Shown here in pieces: positions 22,785-36,209 of a stretch of DNA of 64,000 nucleotides. The notes under the pieces were generated by a model. That model saw nothing but the letters and a program-made list of their open reading frames with translations, searched no databases and was not told where the DNA came from. Source of the DNA: Glebionis coronaria (taxonomy: Eukaryota > Streptophyta > Magnoliopsida > Asterales > Asteraceae); the NCBI GenBank assembly GCA_025667525.1, contig CM046879.1, forward strand, positions 363,586,639 through 363,650,638, read 5' to 3'. Each line of letters opens with the position of its first letter. Positions within the stretch are counted from its first letter, which is position 1. The position numbers and the translations under genes were made by a program.

Positions 22785-25700
22785 TGTGACAATCCGTCAA
22801 TTTATGGTTGATATTTTATTCTTAATATTTATTTGAAAACATTATTTTAATGTTACAATATGAACTCACATATTTTTGGGAAGAAATTTGGATTTACGTC
22901 TTGGAGTAGCATCGACTACGTCTAAACCGGAGGATTCAACGTTACGTGCTTACGTTTACATACACCGTCTTTGGTGACAGTCCGACATTTCAGAAAATAA
23001 ATTTATCCATGAATATTATTTTGGAGTTTTAAATTTGTGTTGTTTCATAAACTCACAAATTTACGAGAAGAGATTAGGACTTACGACTTTATTTTAACGT
23101 CCTTTATGACTAAACCGGAAACCTTAGGATTACGTATTTACATTTTCGAACTCCGTTTTTGATGAGACAATTTTATTAGATTCGTTTTGTGTCGTTGATT
23201 CATAATTTATAAAAACGTTTTTCGTAAAACGACCCGAGGGCACGCAAATCGAGGAAACTAGAATCGAGGAGTACCCGTAAATAAATAGGGATCAGACAAG
23301 TGGGACACTTTCCCCACCCCTACTATAACCGTCCAACATACTACACCTCACTACATTTGGTGTCAAAGTGTTAGCTTTGTAACTTACACATGTAAGCTAA
23401 AGCTTACATTGTAAGCTACAACTTACAAAAACCATCAACCTAAACCATTTCTTCACTTTCAACACATGCAAACCACTCTCTCATCCCTTTTCTCTCTCAA
23501 AAATTCGTCCATATTCAACCACCACCATTAAACACCCTCATTTGATCAATTTAACCACAATATCATGTGTTATTCACACATATGTTGAAGAACCTTTGAA
23601 GATATGAAGATTGGAGGTGATCTTAACCTATGAAAAGGAGTTTTCATGAGGTTAAAGGGCTGAATTCATGGAGGTGTTCATCTATCCAAAGTACCCAAGA
23701 AGTTTCCTTGCTAAAGTTGAAGATTTGATAACAAGAACCAAGTCTTGTTCATCAAAAACCTCATCTTTTCATCACTAATGGTGGTATAAAGATTGTTCTT
23801 CCTATCCTCTTGTTATTTTTGATTATGTAATCTTGTATTTCTTTCACTTATGTATATGTATATGATGATGAATGATGATAAAAATTTTATGTGGGGATTT
23901 GTTGTTGATAAACATGATTAAAAAGGTGAAAAACTATAAAGAACAAGGCTAAAATCTTGCTTAAAAGTGTTGGCTGTATAAAACAGTAAAGAAACATATC
24001 ATGAACTGATAAAATGATGAAGTAGAATCCATTTACAGTAAGCTAAATGTCTTGTACACATGTGAGAGTTGGCCATGCAATGGAATCAAAATAATGGTGA
24101 GATATGATCAAAACAAGTTTAGGGTATAAATCTGAAGTTACTGTTTTGGACGATTTTTAGAAAATACTTAAGGATGATTCAACAGTAGCTATAGAAGAGT
24201 TAAATGTAGCACATATCATGTAGTTTATGTGATAAAAATTTTAGCTTCTATCTCCATCTAGAACTCAAGATATGGCAGTTTTGGTGAAGATGAAGTTAAA
24301 AATCAGATTTTTAGAAATTAAAGAATAATACTATTATATAAGCACTCACATTTTAATATATAAAATGTAAAATAAAAACCCACTAACTTATAAAACTTAT
24401 TTATATAAATATGGAAAAGGGTAAATTAATGAATAACCTATATAAATGGTAGTGAAATGATACTTATAAGTTATAAAACTATAAACATTGTTTTTACGAC
24501 TTTTTCGGCTATTACCGTAAAATTAACGTTTTTGTTAAATAAAACTTAGATGGTTAGACCCGTCTAATGAAAACTTTATAAAACTTATATACTGATATAT
24601 AGACATGTATAACAAGTAAAAACCGATAAAACCCGAACTATAGGGCATACGGACATTAACGAGCTAAGTAAACATATTGGACTAATACTTGGGCTAATAA
24701 TTGGACTAAATAAGATAAACACCCATAAAAAGAACTTATTGGGCTTCACCCATTTGGGCCCAACTTGAAAGCGTATGTACTGATAATATAAGTGTGAAAA
24801 GGATTAATAAGAGTTAAAGAACTTATAATAAGTTTATTGGACTTAAAACACGTAAATAGGCAAAACTAGTAAACTAGTATGAACGTTATCGACACATAAC
24901 ACAAAAATTAGTAAACGAGAATATGTAAACCTACTTGATCATCATATATATATAATCATCATATGTATACATAATTGATATTTTTATAAAGTCATTTGAC
25001 AAACGTCTAAGACCGATTATTATTTATATAGGTTTCCGTGATTGAAGCACGTAACGTACATCCAAATCGCCGATAATCGTCTTCCCACATCAATGTGAGT
25101 TCATAGCCTCGCACTCTTTTAAATGTTTTTATAAATGTTTTATAAACCCGCGAGGGAGATAACATGTTAGTTTTTATAAAATTAGGACACCATTTGTCCC
25201 GATTGTTTGTTTATTGATTTTGGACCCGAATGATTGAATGACCCGATTGTATGACCCGATAAATGATTAAAGGACCCGATAGATGAAATTAAATGGATTA
25301 TTAAAGTTAGGTTATGTCACTAAAAGTCCCATTATCATGAATTGTGAACTACCGGGATTTGGTAGACGCTTATGCATTTAATAGTACTATTTGGGGACGA
25401 TCACCCCAGTTCGCGCCTTGACGGTTGATCCCTGTCGTGCCACATTGATTGGTAAGCGAATTTATGTATGAGAAGATTTCCATAGCGTGACCTTTGTGAC
25501 GACATGCTACTTTAGATGGGCAAAATTGGTATCGGGTTAGCTACCCGTTTTGGTTTAGTAAGGTAACAATGTCATGCGGCTTGTAATAATCCAAAATCTA
25601 ACGAAATACTATTAGACGCTTCGAATTACGATGTATTGCCTGACTAGCAATACTGGGTCATACTATTGATATTATGTTTGTGTTTTGGTTTTCGTAACCA

Positions 25701-26293
25701 TATTCATATAACGGTTTTTATTTTCATACAACGTCATAAGACGTATTGTATGATGTTTTTACGACATTGGCTCGTATAATAATTTTTAAGGCAAATGCCT
25801 ATATTATGATTTTCGATAAGGATTTATATAAAATGACTTTGGCTATTTTATGGCCTATTACAAAGATTTGTATAAACTGATTTTGGCTATTTTACGGCCT
25901 ATTACAATGATTTGTACGAATTGATTTTTGGTACTAATTTTATACCAAAATTATATTGATGGAATTTATTAAACTCTATGAATTCACTCGGCGTTATCGC
26001 TGACCCTTTTCTTTTAACATGTTTTATCTCAGGTACTTGAAGGTAATTCTCGAGAAGACAACAAGAATTCATGGCCCTCACTTAAACAACATTTTTTCCA
26101 TTCAAATATTTGTAAAACTTTGTATGAAATATAATGACTTGGGACCGATGTAACTTTGATGTTTATGAATGGAAATGATTTATTATTAAACGACGTGATT
26201 TTTATGCGTTGTCTATGATGTGAGTAATGTGCTATCCCGTAACACCAACTAGTCTTCCGCTGTACTGAGTTGTATAAATTTGGGGGTGTTACA
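22785..26293 (+). repeat. C2 5' LTR (3509 bp)
   Basis: Starts TGTGACAATCCG, ends GGGGGTGTTACA. Collinear with C1 LTR except near 23285-23800, where sequence differs strongly but keeps a CT-rich leader-like stretch. The 45-bp repeat array lies near 25830-25930. Confidence 0.95.
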
Positions 26294-29120
26294 GTTTGGT
26301 ACCAGAGCTCTCGTTATAGAGAACGAAAGATTTTTAAAAAACCAAGGTTTTGAATAAAACTTTTCAAAATCTTTTAACTATAAACATTTTTCTAAAATGT
26401 CTAAAAATCTTTTGACTATAACGGTGCCGAAGAATTCCCGAGTTACCGACAAGGCCAGACTGAGAAGTGTTATTTTAATATATATATAACTTGGATTATA
26501 TATATATATATATGATGTAATTTTATTACATGATTGTTTGATGATTATTTTAATTTTTATACGAGGTATTTATACGACGTAGATTGTCACAAGTAACCCT
26601 AAATCCCCTAGTAAATTAATCGAAGCTATTCTCGTAGGAATTCTAGCTATCCTAGATCTAAATCAAGTTGTGGATATTTATGATCCCAACAAATGGTTGA
26701 TATTCGTAGAAATGTAGATATTAGTTGATTGCGATATTGAAAAAGAATTGGCGAGATTAAATCTGATATCGATATCATGACGATCTTTCCTTATAGAGTG
26801 GAGTTTGACAAAACGTTACCACCTAGAAAGATGTCATCTGATTCGTTGTCACCCAATTTTTAAATTGAAATCGAAAGGGTGAATGTTGCACTTGAGGCTG
26901 TTATTGGAACCATTACCCAAAAGCCTCATGCCACTAATACCTTTCCGAGAAGTCTAGTTGAATGATCAAGTCATTTCATATTAATGACTCATTTGATAAT
27001 TGTTGTTGTAAGAGCTAATAGGATTGGAAATTAAGTTTTAATTCATATTGAGATTGTATTGCCTTTACAAGGCCGAAGAATAAGGTTGTAAATATTGGAT
27101 AATGAGGTAGGATTCGAATTGAGTATAAAATTGATTGAAATTTGAATAAAGTAAAATTTAACTTGTATGGGATATAAGATTGTTAAGAGGAAGTCGTTAA
27201 GTTTTGTGATTGAATTATAAGGATTTAATTGATTGTTGATTCATGTAAAGGGTTGTTCCTAGGCCATGGTCCACTAACGAGGATGCCCAGTGTCCAAGAA
27301 ATAAACTGAAGAAACCTTCTTCTGAATTGAGACCGATGGATCTTCCGGGACATGTGGAACACCTAATGACTCTTGTAGATTAGTATTCATTGTGGTATCT
27401 CTTAAAAATCCCTAACTTAACTGAGATATCAGTTGGTAGGATGAGTTTAGTAAATTGTATGACATAGTGACACGTAATATGTTACGGTACAATTTGACTT
27501 GTTTGTGATTAATGGAAAGACTACCTTTGATTGCTAAATTCTACATGTATCGATGTTATCTATCTTTTCTTGCTTCTTCCTAATGTTAGCATTAGTGATG
27601 CAACCATTGAGCAAGTACTCATCTCGAATTGAGTTACGTTGTGGATTATTCTTTTGAGTGCCATCGAGATCATGAACCTCATGATTAATTGACTAAGTTC
27701 ATTTCCTATCATATTGAAGTTAGTTCTTGGTGAACAACTCTTCATCACTCTTTTGCAGATCACACATTGTTTTTATAAAGTTAAAACGGTATCCTTTGAG
27801 AAAAATCGAATTTTCATCACTATAAGGATTATTCATAGTGAGATTTATAAGTGATTGTTATTTAAATAAGGTTGTTTATAAAATGCTTTGGAAACTTAAT
27901 TGTTCTCATAACAAGGAAAAATCTTTGTAAATTTATTTTGATTCTTATTTAAGAATTAAGCATGAAAATGTTTTTATTATAAACATGATAATAAAATTTT
28001 GACGAACTGAGTATTGCATCGTTAATCATGAAATTGTATATAGTTGCGCGCCTACATACAATTTGGAATGGACTATGCAAGACTGATTAGTAGTCACCAT
28101 AAAACTAATGAATAAACACTACATTTTCTTTGAGGATTGTGAAAGATTAAAAATTTTAATGAGATCTGCAAGAAGTGAAAAATAAGGACATAATGTTAGG
28201 GACACCTACATATGTGCCTGTAGCATCTATTCTTCTAAGTCGAATTTACTCATCTGTGGAATTTGTCTTATTTGACAAATTGATATTCCGTTCTTGTCCA
28301 ATTATCCCGTAGTGAGATTCTTAGGAAAAGTATTTGATTATCGAGTGTTGATACCCGACTGGATGTATCGACGTTCATATCATTTCTTTTGATTAGATTT
28401 CACATTTGAATGACCTGGGTAACGATCCGAGGAGCTTTCAAATGCGTACTCAAATTATGAAAACATGGGATATATTCATATTCGTTAAATGTTTTCGTCT
28501 ATATTGAAATTCTCTCATAGATTATGCATTGACCTTACTCTTTTAAGGTTAGTTATGTCTCCTGAATTTGCGAAGGATTATGATATATCATTAGTCTTTT
28601 GAGAAGTTCACATCTTATCGACGGCAATAAAACTGAAAAGTTGGTAATGCCAATAGAATGGATTGATTGATTATGACATGACGACATTGTCTGAATTGAT
28701 GGGAACTCGAGCAGAATTCCCCTAAATGATAAGATGTTGATTATCAAAAGTGAACTAAATAATTCTTGATGGATGACCATATCCTGTATTTAGACTTGGG
28801 ATTATACCGTAAATGGTTGTGAATTAGTCATATACATTGTAATCTAAAAGAATCTAATATGAATTTATTAAAAGATGTTTTCGTTATCTGAAACTTTAGG
28901 AGGTATTTATTGATGAATTACCTAGACTTTTGCCATTAAGGCAAGTTGAAATTGGTATTGATTATATTCCCGGTGTTGCACTTGTGGCTTGTACACTATA
29001 CGTCAGCACCATCTAAATTAAAGGAATTACCGTACAACTGAGAAAGTTGTCGGAGAAAGATTTTATTATACCAAGCCTGTCATCCTGAAGAGCTATGGTG
29101 TTATCTTTCCTTATATTTAT
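26294..29120 (+). pseudogene. C2 internal region, gag and protease zone, unrecognisable
   Basis: Collinear with C1 12919-15780 and equally without readable gag or protease motifs. An expanded (AT)n run is near 26476-26516. Stops are spread over all frames. Shared substitutions with C1 show that decay happened in a common ancestor. Confidence 0.6.
26297..26308 (+). other. Primer binding site, initiator tRNA-Met, C2
   Basis: TGGTACCAGAGC; one substitution from the plant iMet PBS, four bases after the LTR end. Confidence 0.88.
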
Positions 29121-29189
29121 AGATTACTGTGACTGAGTAAATTGACAATCGAAAACGATATCCATAACTCGAAATGGAAGAATTGTTCG

Positions 29190-29470
29190 ATCATTTACAA
29201 GGTTCTAGCAAATTTGATCCATGGCATGGTTATCATCAACTTCGCATCTGCGAAAGAGATTATCTATTCCAATCATCACATCCCGAACTTGTGATGAACA
29301 TTACGAGTTTCACGTGATGTCGTTTGGATTGACAATGCACATGTAGTATTCATAATTATGATGAATCACGTGTGTAGGCTGTAATTTGATAAATTCATGC
29401 TCGTGATCATTAAGAACTACATGTTTGTTTATCAGGATAAGAATGACTTAATAATTATATATAGACTGCC
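29190..29470 (+). pseudogene. C2 reverse transcriptase relic
   Basis: Pieces: WHGYHQLRI (about 29218), RTCDEHYEFHVMSFGLT (about 29283-29333), FMLVIIKNYMFVYQDKND (about 29392-29445). The catalytic IDD is IKN. As in C1, the sequence after SFGLT lacks the expected NAP.VF reading and is broken by stops. Confidence 0.75.
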
Positions 29471-30149
29471 CTGAATTGGCCGAACAGTGTAAACCTGAAC
29501 TTTGAATAATTAACACGTGATTAAAGACTTGAACCTTTACATGATTAGACTATGTGATTAAAAGGATAATGAAATATAAATTGACTCTTCAAAAATTAAG
29601 AGCCCTTTTAAGACTTTGGATTTTACCAAAAAGAAATGGAAATATGTTTTGACAAATGTTTTAACAAAGGATTTTAAGGGATTATTCCCTTATACACAAA
29701 CCATTTAACTAAACTTCTGTTTAGGGGTAAATGTTTGTGTATACCTCAAGATAACTTAAGAAGGACTGAGTAAAACCATTTATACCATAACCTGAAATTT
29801 GAAACGATAATTTTTGCTTTTCAACTAAGAAAATTTTGTCCAAAAGTATAACCAAAGATTTTTCAAATATTTACGAATCTTATTAATTATTTTCGATAAA
29901 TCAGCAAAAATCTTGTTAATTAAATTCAAATTTATTTTGAACATTTTATATAATTGGTTGAACTAAGAAATTTAAAACGTTTACGCTTCATAAAAATTAA
30001 CTAATAATTATTTAATTAATCATAATAATTATCGACGCTTTAGACGACGGATTGAGTAAAACGGATAAAGATGATAGTTGAGAAGAAACTAAAACTCAGA
30101 AAATGTGAAGAAATAATTTTTGAATAAATATGGACATGATAATTATATC

Positions 30150-30215
30150 ATCATGAGAAGTGAATATAGATACCGACGCATTATGAAGAAAAGATAAAGA
30201 ACCAGTTAGGACATG
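30150..30215 (+). pseudogene. C2 RNase H C-terminal relic
   Basis: SEVNIDTDAL.RKDKEPVRT read at about 30155-30212 is equivalent to C1 16880-16932, with a stop where C1 has Cys. Confidence 0.6.
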
Positions 30216-30469
30216 TTCCTTAATAATGAAGGTGCAAAAACAAAAAAATAAATTTCCCGAACAATATAAAAATAACCGATGATTGTAAAAAGGATAGGGG
30301 TTCGCGGCTAATGTGAACCATTAAAATTTAGAAGCCGATAGCGTTAAATGATTAAAAGTCCATTTGTGATTGTATAAATATGGAGATTGTGAGATATAGT
30401 TACGTTGGAATTGGTAAGTATAAGTATTCTATTTATGTCATTTATGACTAAAAATATCTTTGTCAGAAG

Positions 30470-30805
30470 AAGTTGTACTAATGGCAAATTATGAAGGCAG
30501 ACACCGCCTCATACATTAGTAAACGTCTAGCTATCGCAAAGGTCATCATCTGAATATGATTCGATTTGGGTCATCGTCGACAGACTGACCAAATCTGCTA
30601 ATATCATTCCCGTTAATGATAAATGCAAAAGAGTTGTGTAAACATAGTATGCTTGTATCAAACATCTTTATCAAGATCCTCGCTTAGCATCAAATTTCTA
30701 GAGATTTGCTCAGAAATCATTGAGAACGAACCTTGATGAGAGTACTATGTACCACCCCAAATCGAAGGGACGAGGTAAAGTAACGATACAAAGTAATATA
30801 AGTGT
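30470..30805 (+). pseudogene. C2 integrase relic, all three catalytic acids lost
   Basis: MKADTASYISKRLAIAKVI (about 30490-30548), [16 protein letters not shown] (about 30558-30605), then YQDPRLASNF and TMYHPKSKGRGKVTI (about 30670-30790). As in C1, the first-Asp segment is missing at the same junction, the second Asp position reads Tyr (YQD) and the Glu reads Lys (AAA, 30777-30779). Confidence 0.8.
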
Positions 30806-31364
30806 TGTTTTATGTTTGAATGATTGACCTTTGGTAATGAACCGTATACTCGTTTTCCCTTGAAGAGATTATCATTGATAATCATCGTATTAGGATCGAG
30901 ATCTAATCTTGTTAGGATCTAAATCTTAGAGCATCTGTAAGCAAGAGTTGAGATGAAGACACCCGACATACACCCATTGTGAGTTGGACATGTCTCTTAG
31001 GTTTAAGGTTTCCTATGATGGCGAACCTATCCTTGCAAAATACCCGACCCGCGAGATCTGAAATGGATATTGAAATTAGGATTTGATTATTAACTGCCGA
31101 TAGTGGGCAGGAGGTTATGTGAAAGTGAAATGTAGATCTTGAAGTGCCAAATGGGTAGCGAAGTTATGCCACAATTTTTAAACTTGGGAAAATGAATTCA
31201 TGATCTGACAAATCATGGGATATAAGTCCCCGTTGTTTGGGACCATTGAGATGATGTAAAAGATTGGTTTGAAAGGCATATAAGTTGGATCTACCCTAGG
31301 ACTTCAAGAACCGCGTGAATTATGTTTCGTAAATCGAACTTGATGGAATATCTATCAAGTGAAA

Positions 31365-31570
31365 TTCTGATTATTCTTAGTAGAGCTTAGATCGGTGAAA
31401 AGTTGCATTCATCAGAAACCCGTGAACATCATGGATAGAGAAAGTAAGTCAACATTAAGCCTGATCTTATTCCCGTAGTTATGTTTGATGAAACTCGCGT
31501 ATTGTAATTGAACTTGTGAGAAAAGACCGAATGTGGAGGAAATACCCACATGGCTTTAACTCTATAAGAA
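31365..31570 (+). pseudogene. C2 integrase C-terminal / chromodomain-like relic
   Basis: Equivalent of C1 18090-18300: GEKLHSS-like, LIPVVMF and KYPHGF-like pieces with shared stops. Followed by the PPT region (31606-31622). Confidence 0.55.
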
Positions 31571-31622
31571 GCGAGTAGTAAGATGATCTTTGAGGACAAA
31601 GATCCTGTTTAGGGGTAAATGC

Positions 31623-34600
31623 TGTGACAATCCGTCAATTTATGGTTGATATTTTATTCTTAATATTTATTTGAAAACATTATTTTAATGTTACAATATG
31701 AACTCACATATTTTTGGGAAGAAATTTGGATTTACGTCTTGGAGTAGCATCAACTACGTCTAAACCGGAGGATTCAACGTTACGTGCTTACGTTTACATA
31801 CACCGTCTTTGGTGACAGTCCGACATTTCAGAAAATAAATTTATCCATGAATATTATTTTAGAGTTTTAAATTTGTGTTGTTTCATAAACTCACAAATTT
31901 ACGAGAAGAGATTAGGACTTACGACTTTATTTTAACGTCCTTTATGACTAAACCGGAAACCTTAGGATTACATATTTACGTTTTCGAACTCCGTTTTTGA
32001 TGAGACAATTTTTATTAGATTCGTTTTGTGTCGTTGATTCATAATTTATAAAAACGTTTTTCGTAAAACGACCCGAGGGCACGCAAATCGAGGAAACTAG
32101 AATCGAGGAGTATCCGTAAATAAATAGGAATGAGACAAGTGGGACACTTGCCCCACCCCTACTATAACCGTCCAACATACTACACCTCACTACATTTGGT
32201 GTCAAAGTGTTAGCTTTGTAACTTACACATGTAAGCTAAAGCTTACATTGTAAGCTACAACTTACAAAAACCATCAACCTAAACCATTTCTTCACTTCCA
32301 ACACATGCAAACCACTCTCTCATCCCTTTTCTCTCTCAAAAATTCGTCCATATTCAACCACCACCATTAAACACCCTCATTTGATCAATTTAACCACAAT
32401 ATCATGTGTTATTCACACATATGTTGAAGAACCTTTGAAGATATGAAGATTGGAGGTGATCTTAACCTATGAAAAGGAGTTTTCATGAGGTTAAAGGGCT
32501 GAATTCATGGAGGTGTTCATCTATCCAAAGTACCCAAGAAGTTTCCTTGCTAAAGTTGAAGATTTGATAACAAGAACCAAGTCTTGTTCATCAAAAACCT
32601 CATCTTTTCATCACTAATGGTGGTATAAAGATTGTTCTTCCTATCCTCTTGTTATTTTTGATTATGTAATCTTGTATTTCTTTCACTTATGTATATGTAT
32701 ATGATGATGAATGATGATAAAAATTTTATGTGGGGATTTGTTGTTGATAAACATGATTAAAAAGGTGAAAAACTATAAAGAACAAGGCTAAAATCTTGCT
32801 TAAAAGTGTTGGCTGTATAAAACAGTAAAGAAACATATCATGAACTGATAAAATGATGAAGTAGAATCCATTTACAGTAAGCTAAATGTCTTGTACACAT
32901 GTGAGAGTTGGCCATGCAATGGAATCAAAATAATGGTGAGATATGATCAAAACAAGTTTAGGGTATAAATCTGAAGTTACTGTTTTGGACGATTTTTAGA
33001 AAATACTTAAAGGATGATTCAACAGTAGCTATAGAAGAGTTAAATGTAGCACATATCATGTAGTTTATGTGATAAAAATTTGAGCTTCTATCTCCATCTA
33101 GAACTCAAGATATGGCAGTTTTGGTGAAGATGAAGTTAAAAATCAGATTTTTAGAAATTAAAGAATAATACTATTATATAAGCACTCACATTTTAATATA
33201 TAAAATGTAAAATAAAAACCCACTAACTTATAAAACTTATTTATATAAATATGTAAAAGGGTAAATTAATGAATAACCTATATAAATGGTAGTGAAATGA
33301 TACTTATAAGTTATAAAACTATAAACATTGTTTTTACGACTTTTTCGGCTATTGCCGTAAAATTAACGTTTTTGTTAAATAAAACTTAGATGGTTGGACC
33401 CGTCTAATGAAAACTTTATAAAACTTATATACTGATATATAGACATGTATAACAAGTAAAAACCGATAAAACCCGAACTATAGGGCATACGGACATTAAC
33501 GAGCTAAGTAAACATATTGGACTAATACTTGGGCTAATAATTGGACTAAATAAGATAAACACCCATAAAAAGAACTTATTGGGCTTCACCCATTTGGGCC
33601 CAACTTGAAAGCGTATGTACTGATAATATAAGTATGAAAAGGATTAATAAGAGTTAAAGAACTTATAATAAGTTTATTGGACTTAAAACACGTAAATAGG
33701 CAAAACTAGTAAACTAGTATGAACGTTATCGACACATAACACAAAAATGAGTAAACGAGAATATGTAAACCCACTTGATCATCATATATATATAATCATC
33801 ATATGTATACATAATTGATATTTTTATAAAGTCATTTGACAAACGTCTAAGACCGATTATTATTTATATAGGTTTCCGTGATTGAAGCACGTACCGTACA
33901 TCCAAATCGCCGATAATCGTCTTCCCACATCAATGTGAGTTCATAGCCTCGCACTCTTTTAAATGTTTTTATAAATGTTTTATAAACCCGCGAGGGAGAT
34001 AACATGTTAGTTTTTATAAAATTAGGACACCATTTGTCCAGATTGTTTGTTTATTGATTTTGGACCCGAATGATTGAATGACCCGATTGTATGACCCGAT
34101 AAATGATTAAAGGACCCGATAGATGAAATTAAATGGATTATTAAAGTTAGGTTATGTCACTAAAAGTCCCATTAGCATGAATTGTGAACTACCGGGATTT
34201 GGTAGACGCTTATGCATTTAATAGTACTATTTGGGGACGATCACCCCAGTTCGCGCCTTGACGGTTGATCCCCGTCGTGCCACATTGATTGGTAAGCGAA
34301 TTTATGTATGAGAAGATTTCCATAGCGTGACCTTTGTGACGACACGCTACTTTAGATGGGCAAAATTGGTATCGGGTTAGCTACCCGTTTTGGTTTAGTA
34401 AGGTAACAATGTCATGCGGCTTGTAATAATCCAAAATCTAACGAAATACTATTAGACGCTTCGAATTACGATGTATTGCCTGACTAGCAATACTGGGTCA
34501 TACTATTGATATTATGTTTGCGTTTTGGTTTTCGTAACCATATTCATATAACGGTTTTTATTTTCATACAACGTCATAAGACGTATTGTATGATGTTTTT

Positions 34601-35134
34601 ACGACATTGGCTCGTATAATAATTTTTAAGGCAAATGCCTATATTATGATTTTCGATAAGGATTTATATAAAATGACTTTGGCTATTTTATGGCCTATTA
34701 CAAAGATTTGTATAAACTGATTTTGGCTATTTTACGGCCTATTACAATGATTTGTACGAATTGATTTTTGGTACTAATTTTATACCAAAATTATATTGAT
34801 GGAATTTATTAAACTCTATGAATTCACTCGGCGTTATCGCTGACCCTTTTCTTTTAACATGTTTTATCTCAGGTACTTGAAGGTAATTCTCGGGAAGACA
34901 ACAAGAATTCATGGCCCTCACTTAAACAACATTTTTTTCCATTCAAATATTTGTAAAACTTTGTATGAAATATAATGACTTGGGACCGATGTAACTTTGA
35001 TGTTTATGAATGGAAATGATTTATTATTAAACGACGTGATTTTTATGCGTTGTCTATGATGTGAGTAATGTGCTATCCCGTAACACCAACTAGTCTTCCG
35101 CTGTACTGAGTTGTATAAATTTGGGGGTGTTACA
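31623..35134 (+). repeat. C2 3' LTR (3512 bp)
   Basis: Near-identical partner of 22785-26293. Differences include C/A near 31752, G/A near 31861 and an extra T near 34937. Ends GGGGGTGTTACA. Confidence 0.95.
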
Positions 35135-35139
35135 CATTT
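35135..35139. repeat. Target-site duplication CATTT (right copy) of C2
   Basis: Repeats 22780-22784. The sister Athila LTR reads GCAAGCTTTTTGAAAG at about 47628-47643, the uninterrupted site with one difference. Confidence 0.93.
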
Positions 35140-35569
35140 TGAAAGTTGGGTTATGATTAAAACATGCTTAATCATAAATCTGGAAAGATTTAGGGGCTAA
35201 TTTTTGGTAAACATGAAATGCCCAATTAGGATTATGAACATGAAGAACAGGTTTTTAATCTGTTTTTGGTTAAGATTAAGTTTAAAAAAGTGTTTAGTGC
35301 CAAGATTATTTAATAAATAATCCGGATTAGTAGATTGGTGAGGTGGAGAAATGGTGAGCTATGATTAGTTGTAAGGGGTGAGTGGGACATGTGTCAAGTG
35401 GTGATTAGTCTAGGTAAGTTGTGATGTCTGCCAGGTTTAGTCCCCATTCTTTCAAATTCCTTTCACTTTGTAAATAAACAGCCCAAACTCCGTTTTCTTT
35501 GTTATTGAAGTTTCAAACTTCACACTTTTGCCCCAAAAAGTTTTGTAAAGTGATTTCAGGGGTATTTCT

Positions 35570-35995
35570 TGCCATTTCTTGATTCTTGAAGGACTGATTT
35601 GGCATTTCTTCATAGATAATGGTATTGACTTGTCTTGTTGACTTCTTGGAGGACTGAATTTGACAAATCATGATTAACGAGGGACCATTTTTGCCATTTA
35701 TTCAAAGTCAAGGGTCCTTTTGGTAATTTAACATATTTTAAAGGACCAAACTTGTAATTTCTTTTAACTTGAAGTCCTTCATGGTATGTTTGACTTTGAG
35801 GAGGATTAATATTGACAATTTAGTTTTAATGAGGGACTAAAATTGCCAATTCTTCAAAGTGGATGGACCTTTTTGCAATATTGACAAACTTTAGGGACCA
35901 ATCTTGTAATTATGAAGATACAGGGGTATAAAGTGTCAATTCTTCAATATTGGAGGACCCTTCGTGCATAATCTTCAAATCTTCAAGGGTTTTCT
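35570..35995 (-). repeat. Degenerate repeat array in Athila U3 (copy 1)
   Basis: About nine imperfect units of the plus-strand form 'TTCTTCAAAxTxxAGGGACC(A/T)xxxTTGxxAATT', about 35-70 bp apart. Parallel arrays occur at 48050-48495 and, shorter, 56460-56600. On the element's own strand they sit in the U3, upstream of any promoter. Confidence 0.6.
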
Positions 35996-36177
35996 TTGGA
36001 AAATCTGCATTAGGGCTTGGTTCAATGTGCGGCTTCGTTTCCCATGTTCGTTTTTGCATGATTCTTGTGATCTTTTGTCATTTTCTCAATATCCATACCT
36101 AAAATACACAAGCAACAAACACAAGCATATATTTGGCCATTGTCATGATATTTTATGCATTTAAAGCCCTTTTTGGA

Positions 36178-36209
36178 TGATGAGACTATTTATAAAAGAA
36201 GTCTCATCA
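36178..36209 (-). repeat. Terminal hairpin of Athila-1 3' LTR
   Basis: Arms TGATGAGACT (36178-36187) and AGTCTCATCA (36200-36209) with a 12-nt spacer. The second arm is the LTR terminus. The same pair is found at 48676-48707 and, with a 9-bp arm, at 56781-56811. Confidence 0.85.

Larger units (their letters stand above)
22785..35134 (+). mobile_element. Family-C Ty3/gypsy element, copy C2 (Tekay-like, non-autonomous)
   Basis: 12.35-kb complete element with LTRs 22785-26293 and 31623-35134, iMet primer site, decayed pol and TSD CATTT. The LTRs differ at about 25 places in 3.5 kb by eye (about 0.7%). Same orientation as C1 and 933 bp from it. C1 and C2 differ much more between themselves (a strongly diverged block near LTR offset 500-900, and many changes and indels internally), so they represent two subfamilies that both moved recently. 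Confidence 0.93.
35140..36209 (-). repeat. Athila-1 3' LTR, segment 3 (U3 side, to the LTR end)
   Basis: Matches about 47640-48707. Contains a degenerate repeat array (35570-35995) and the terminal hairpin (36178-36209). On the coding (minus) strand this is the start of the LTR, TGATGAGACT. Confidence 0.92.

Noticed and set aside
26476..26516. (AT)n run as a special element (also near 13103 and 50898)
   Set aside because: Ordinary dinucleotide microsatellites.
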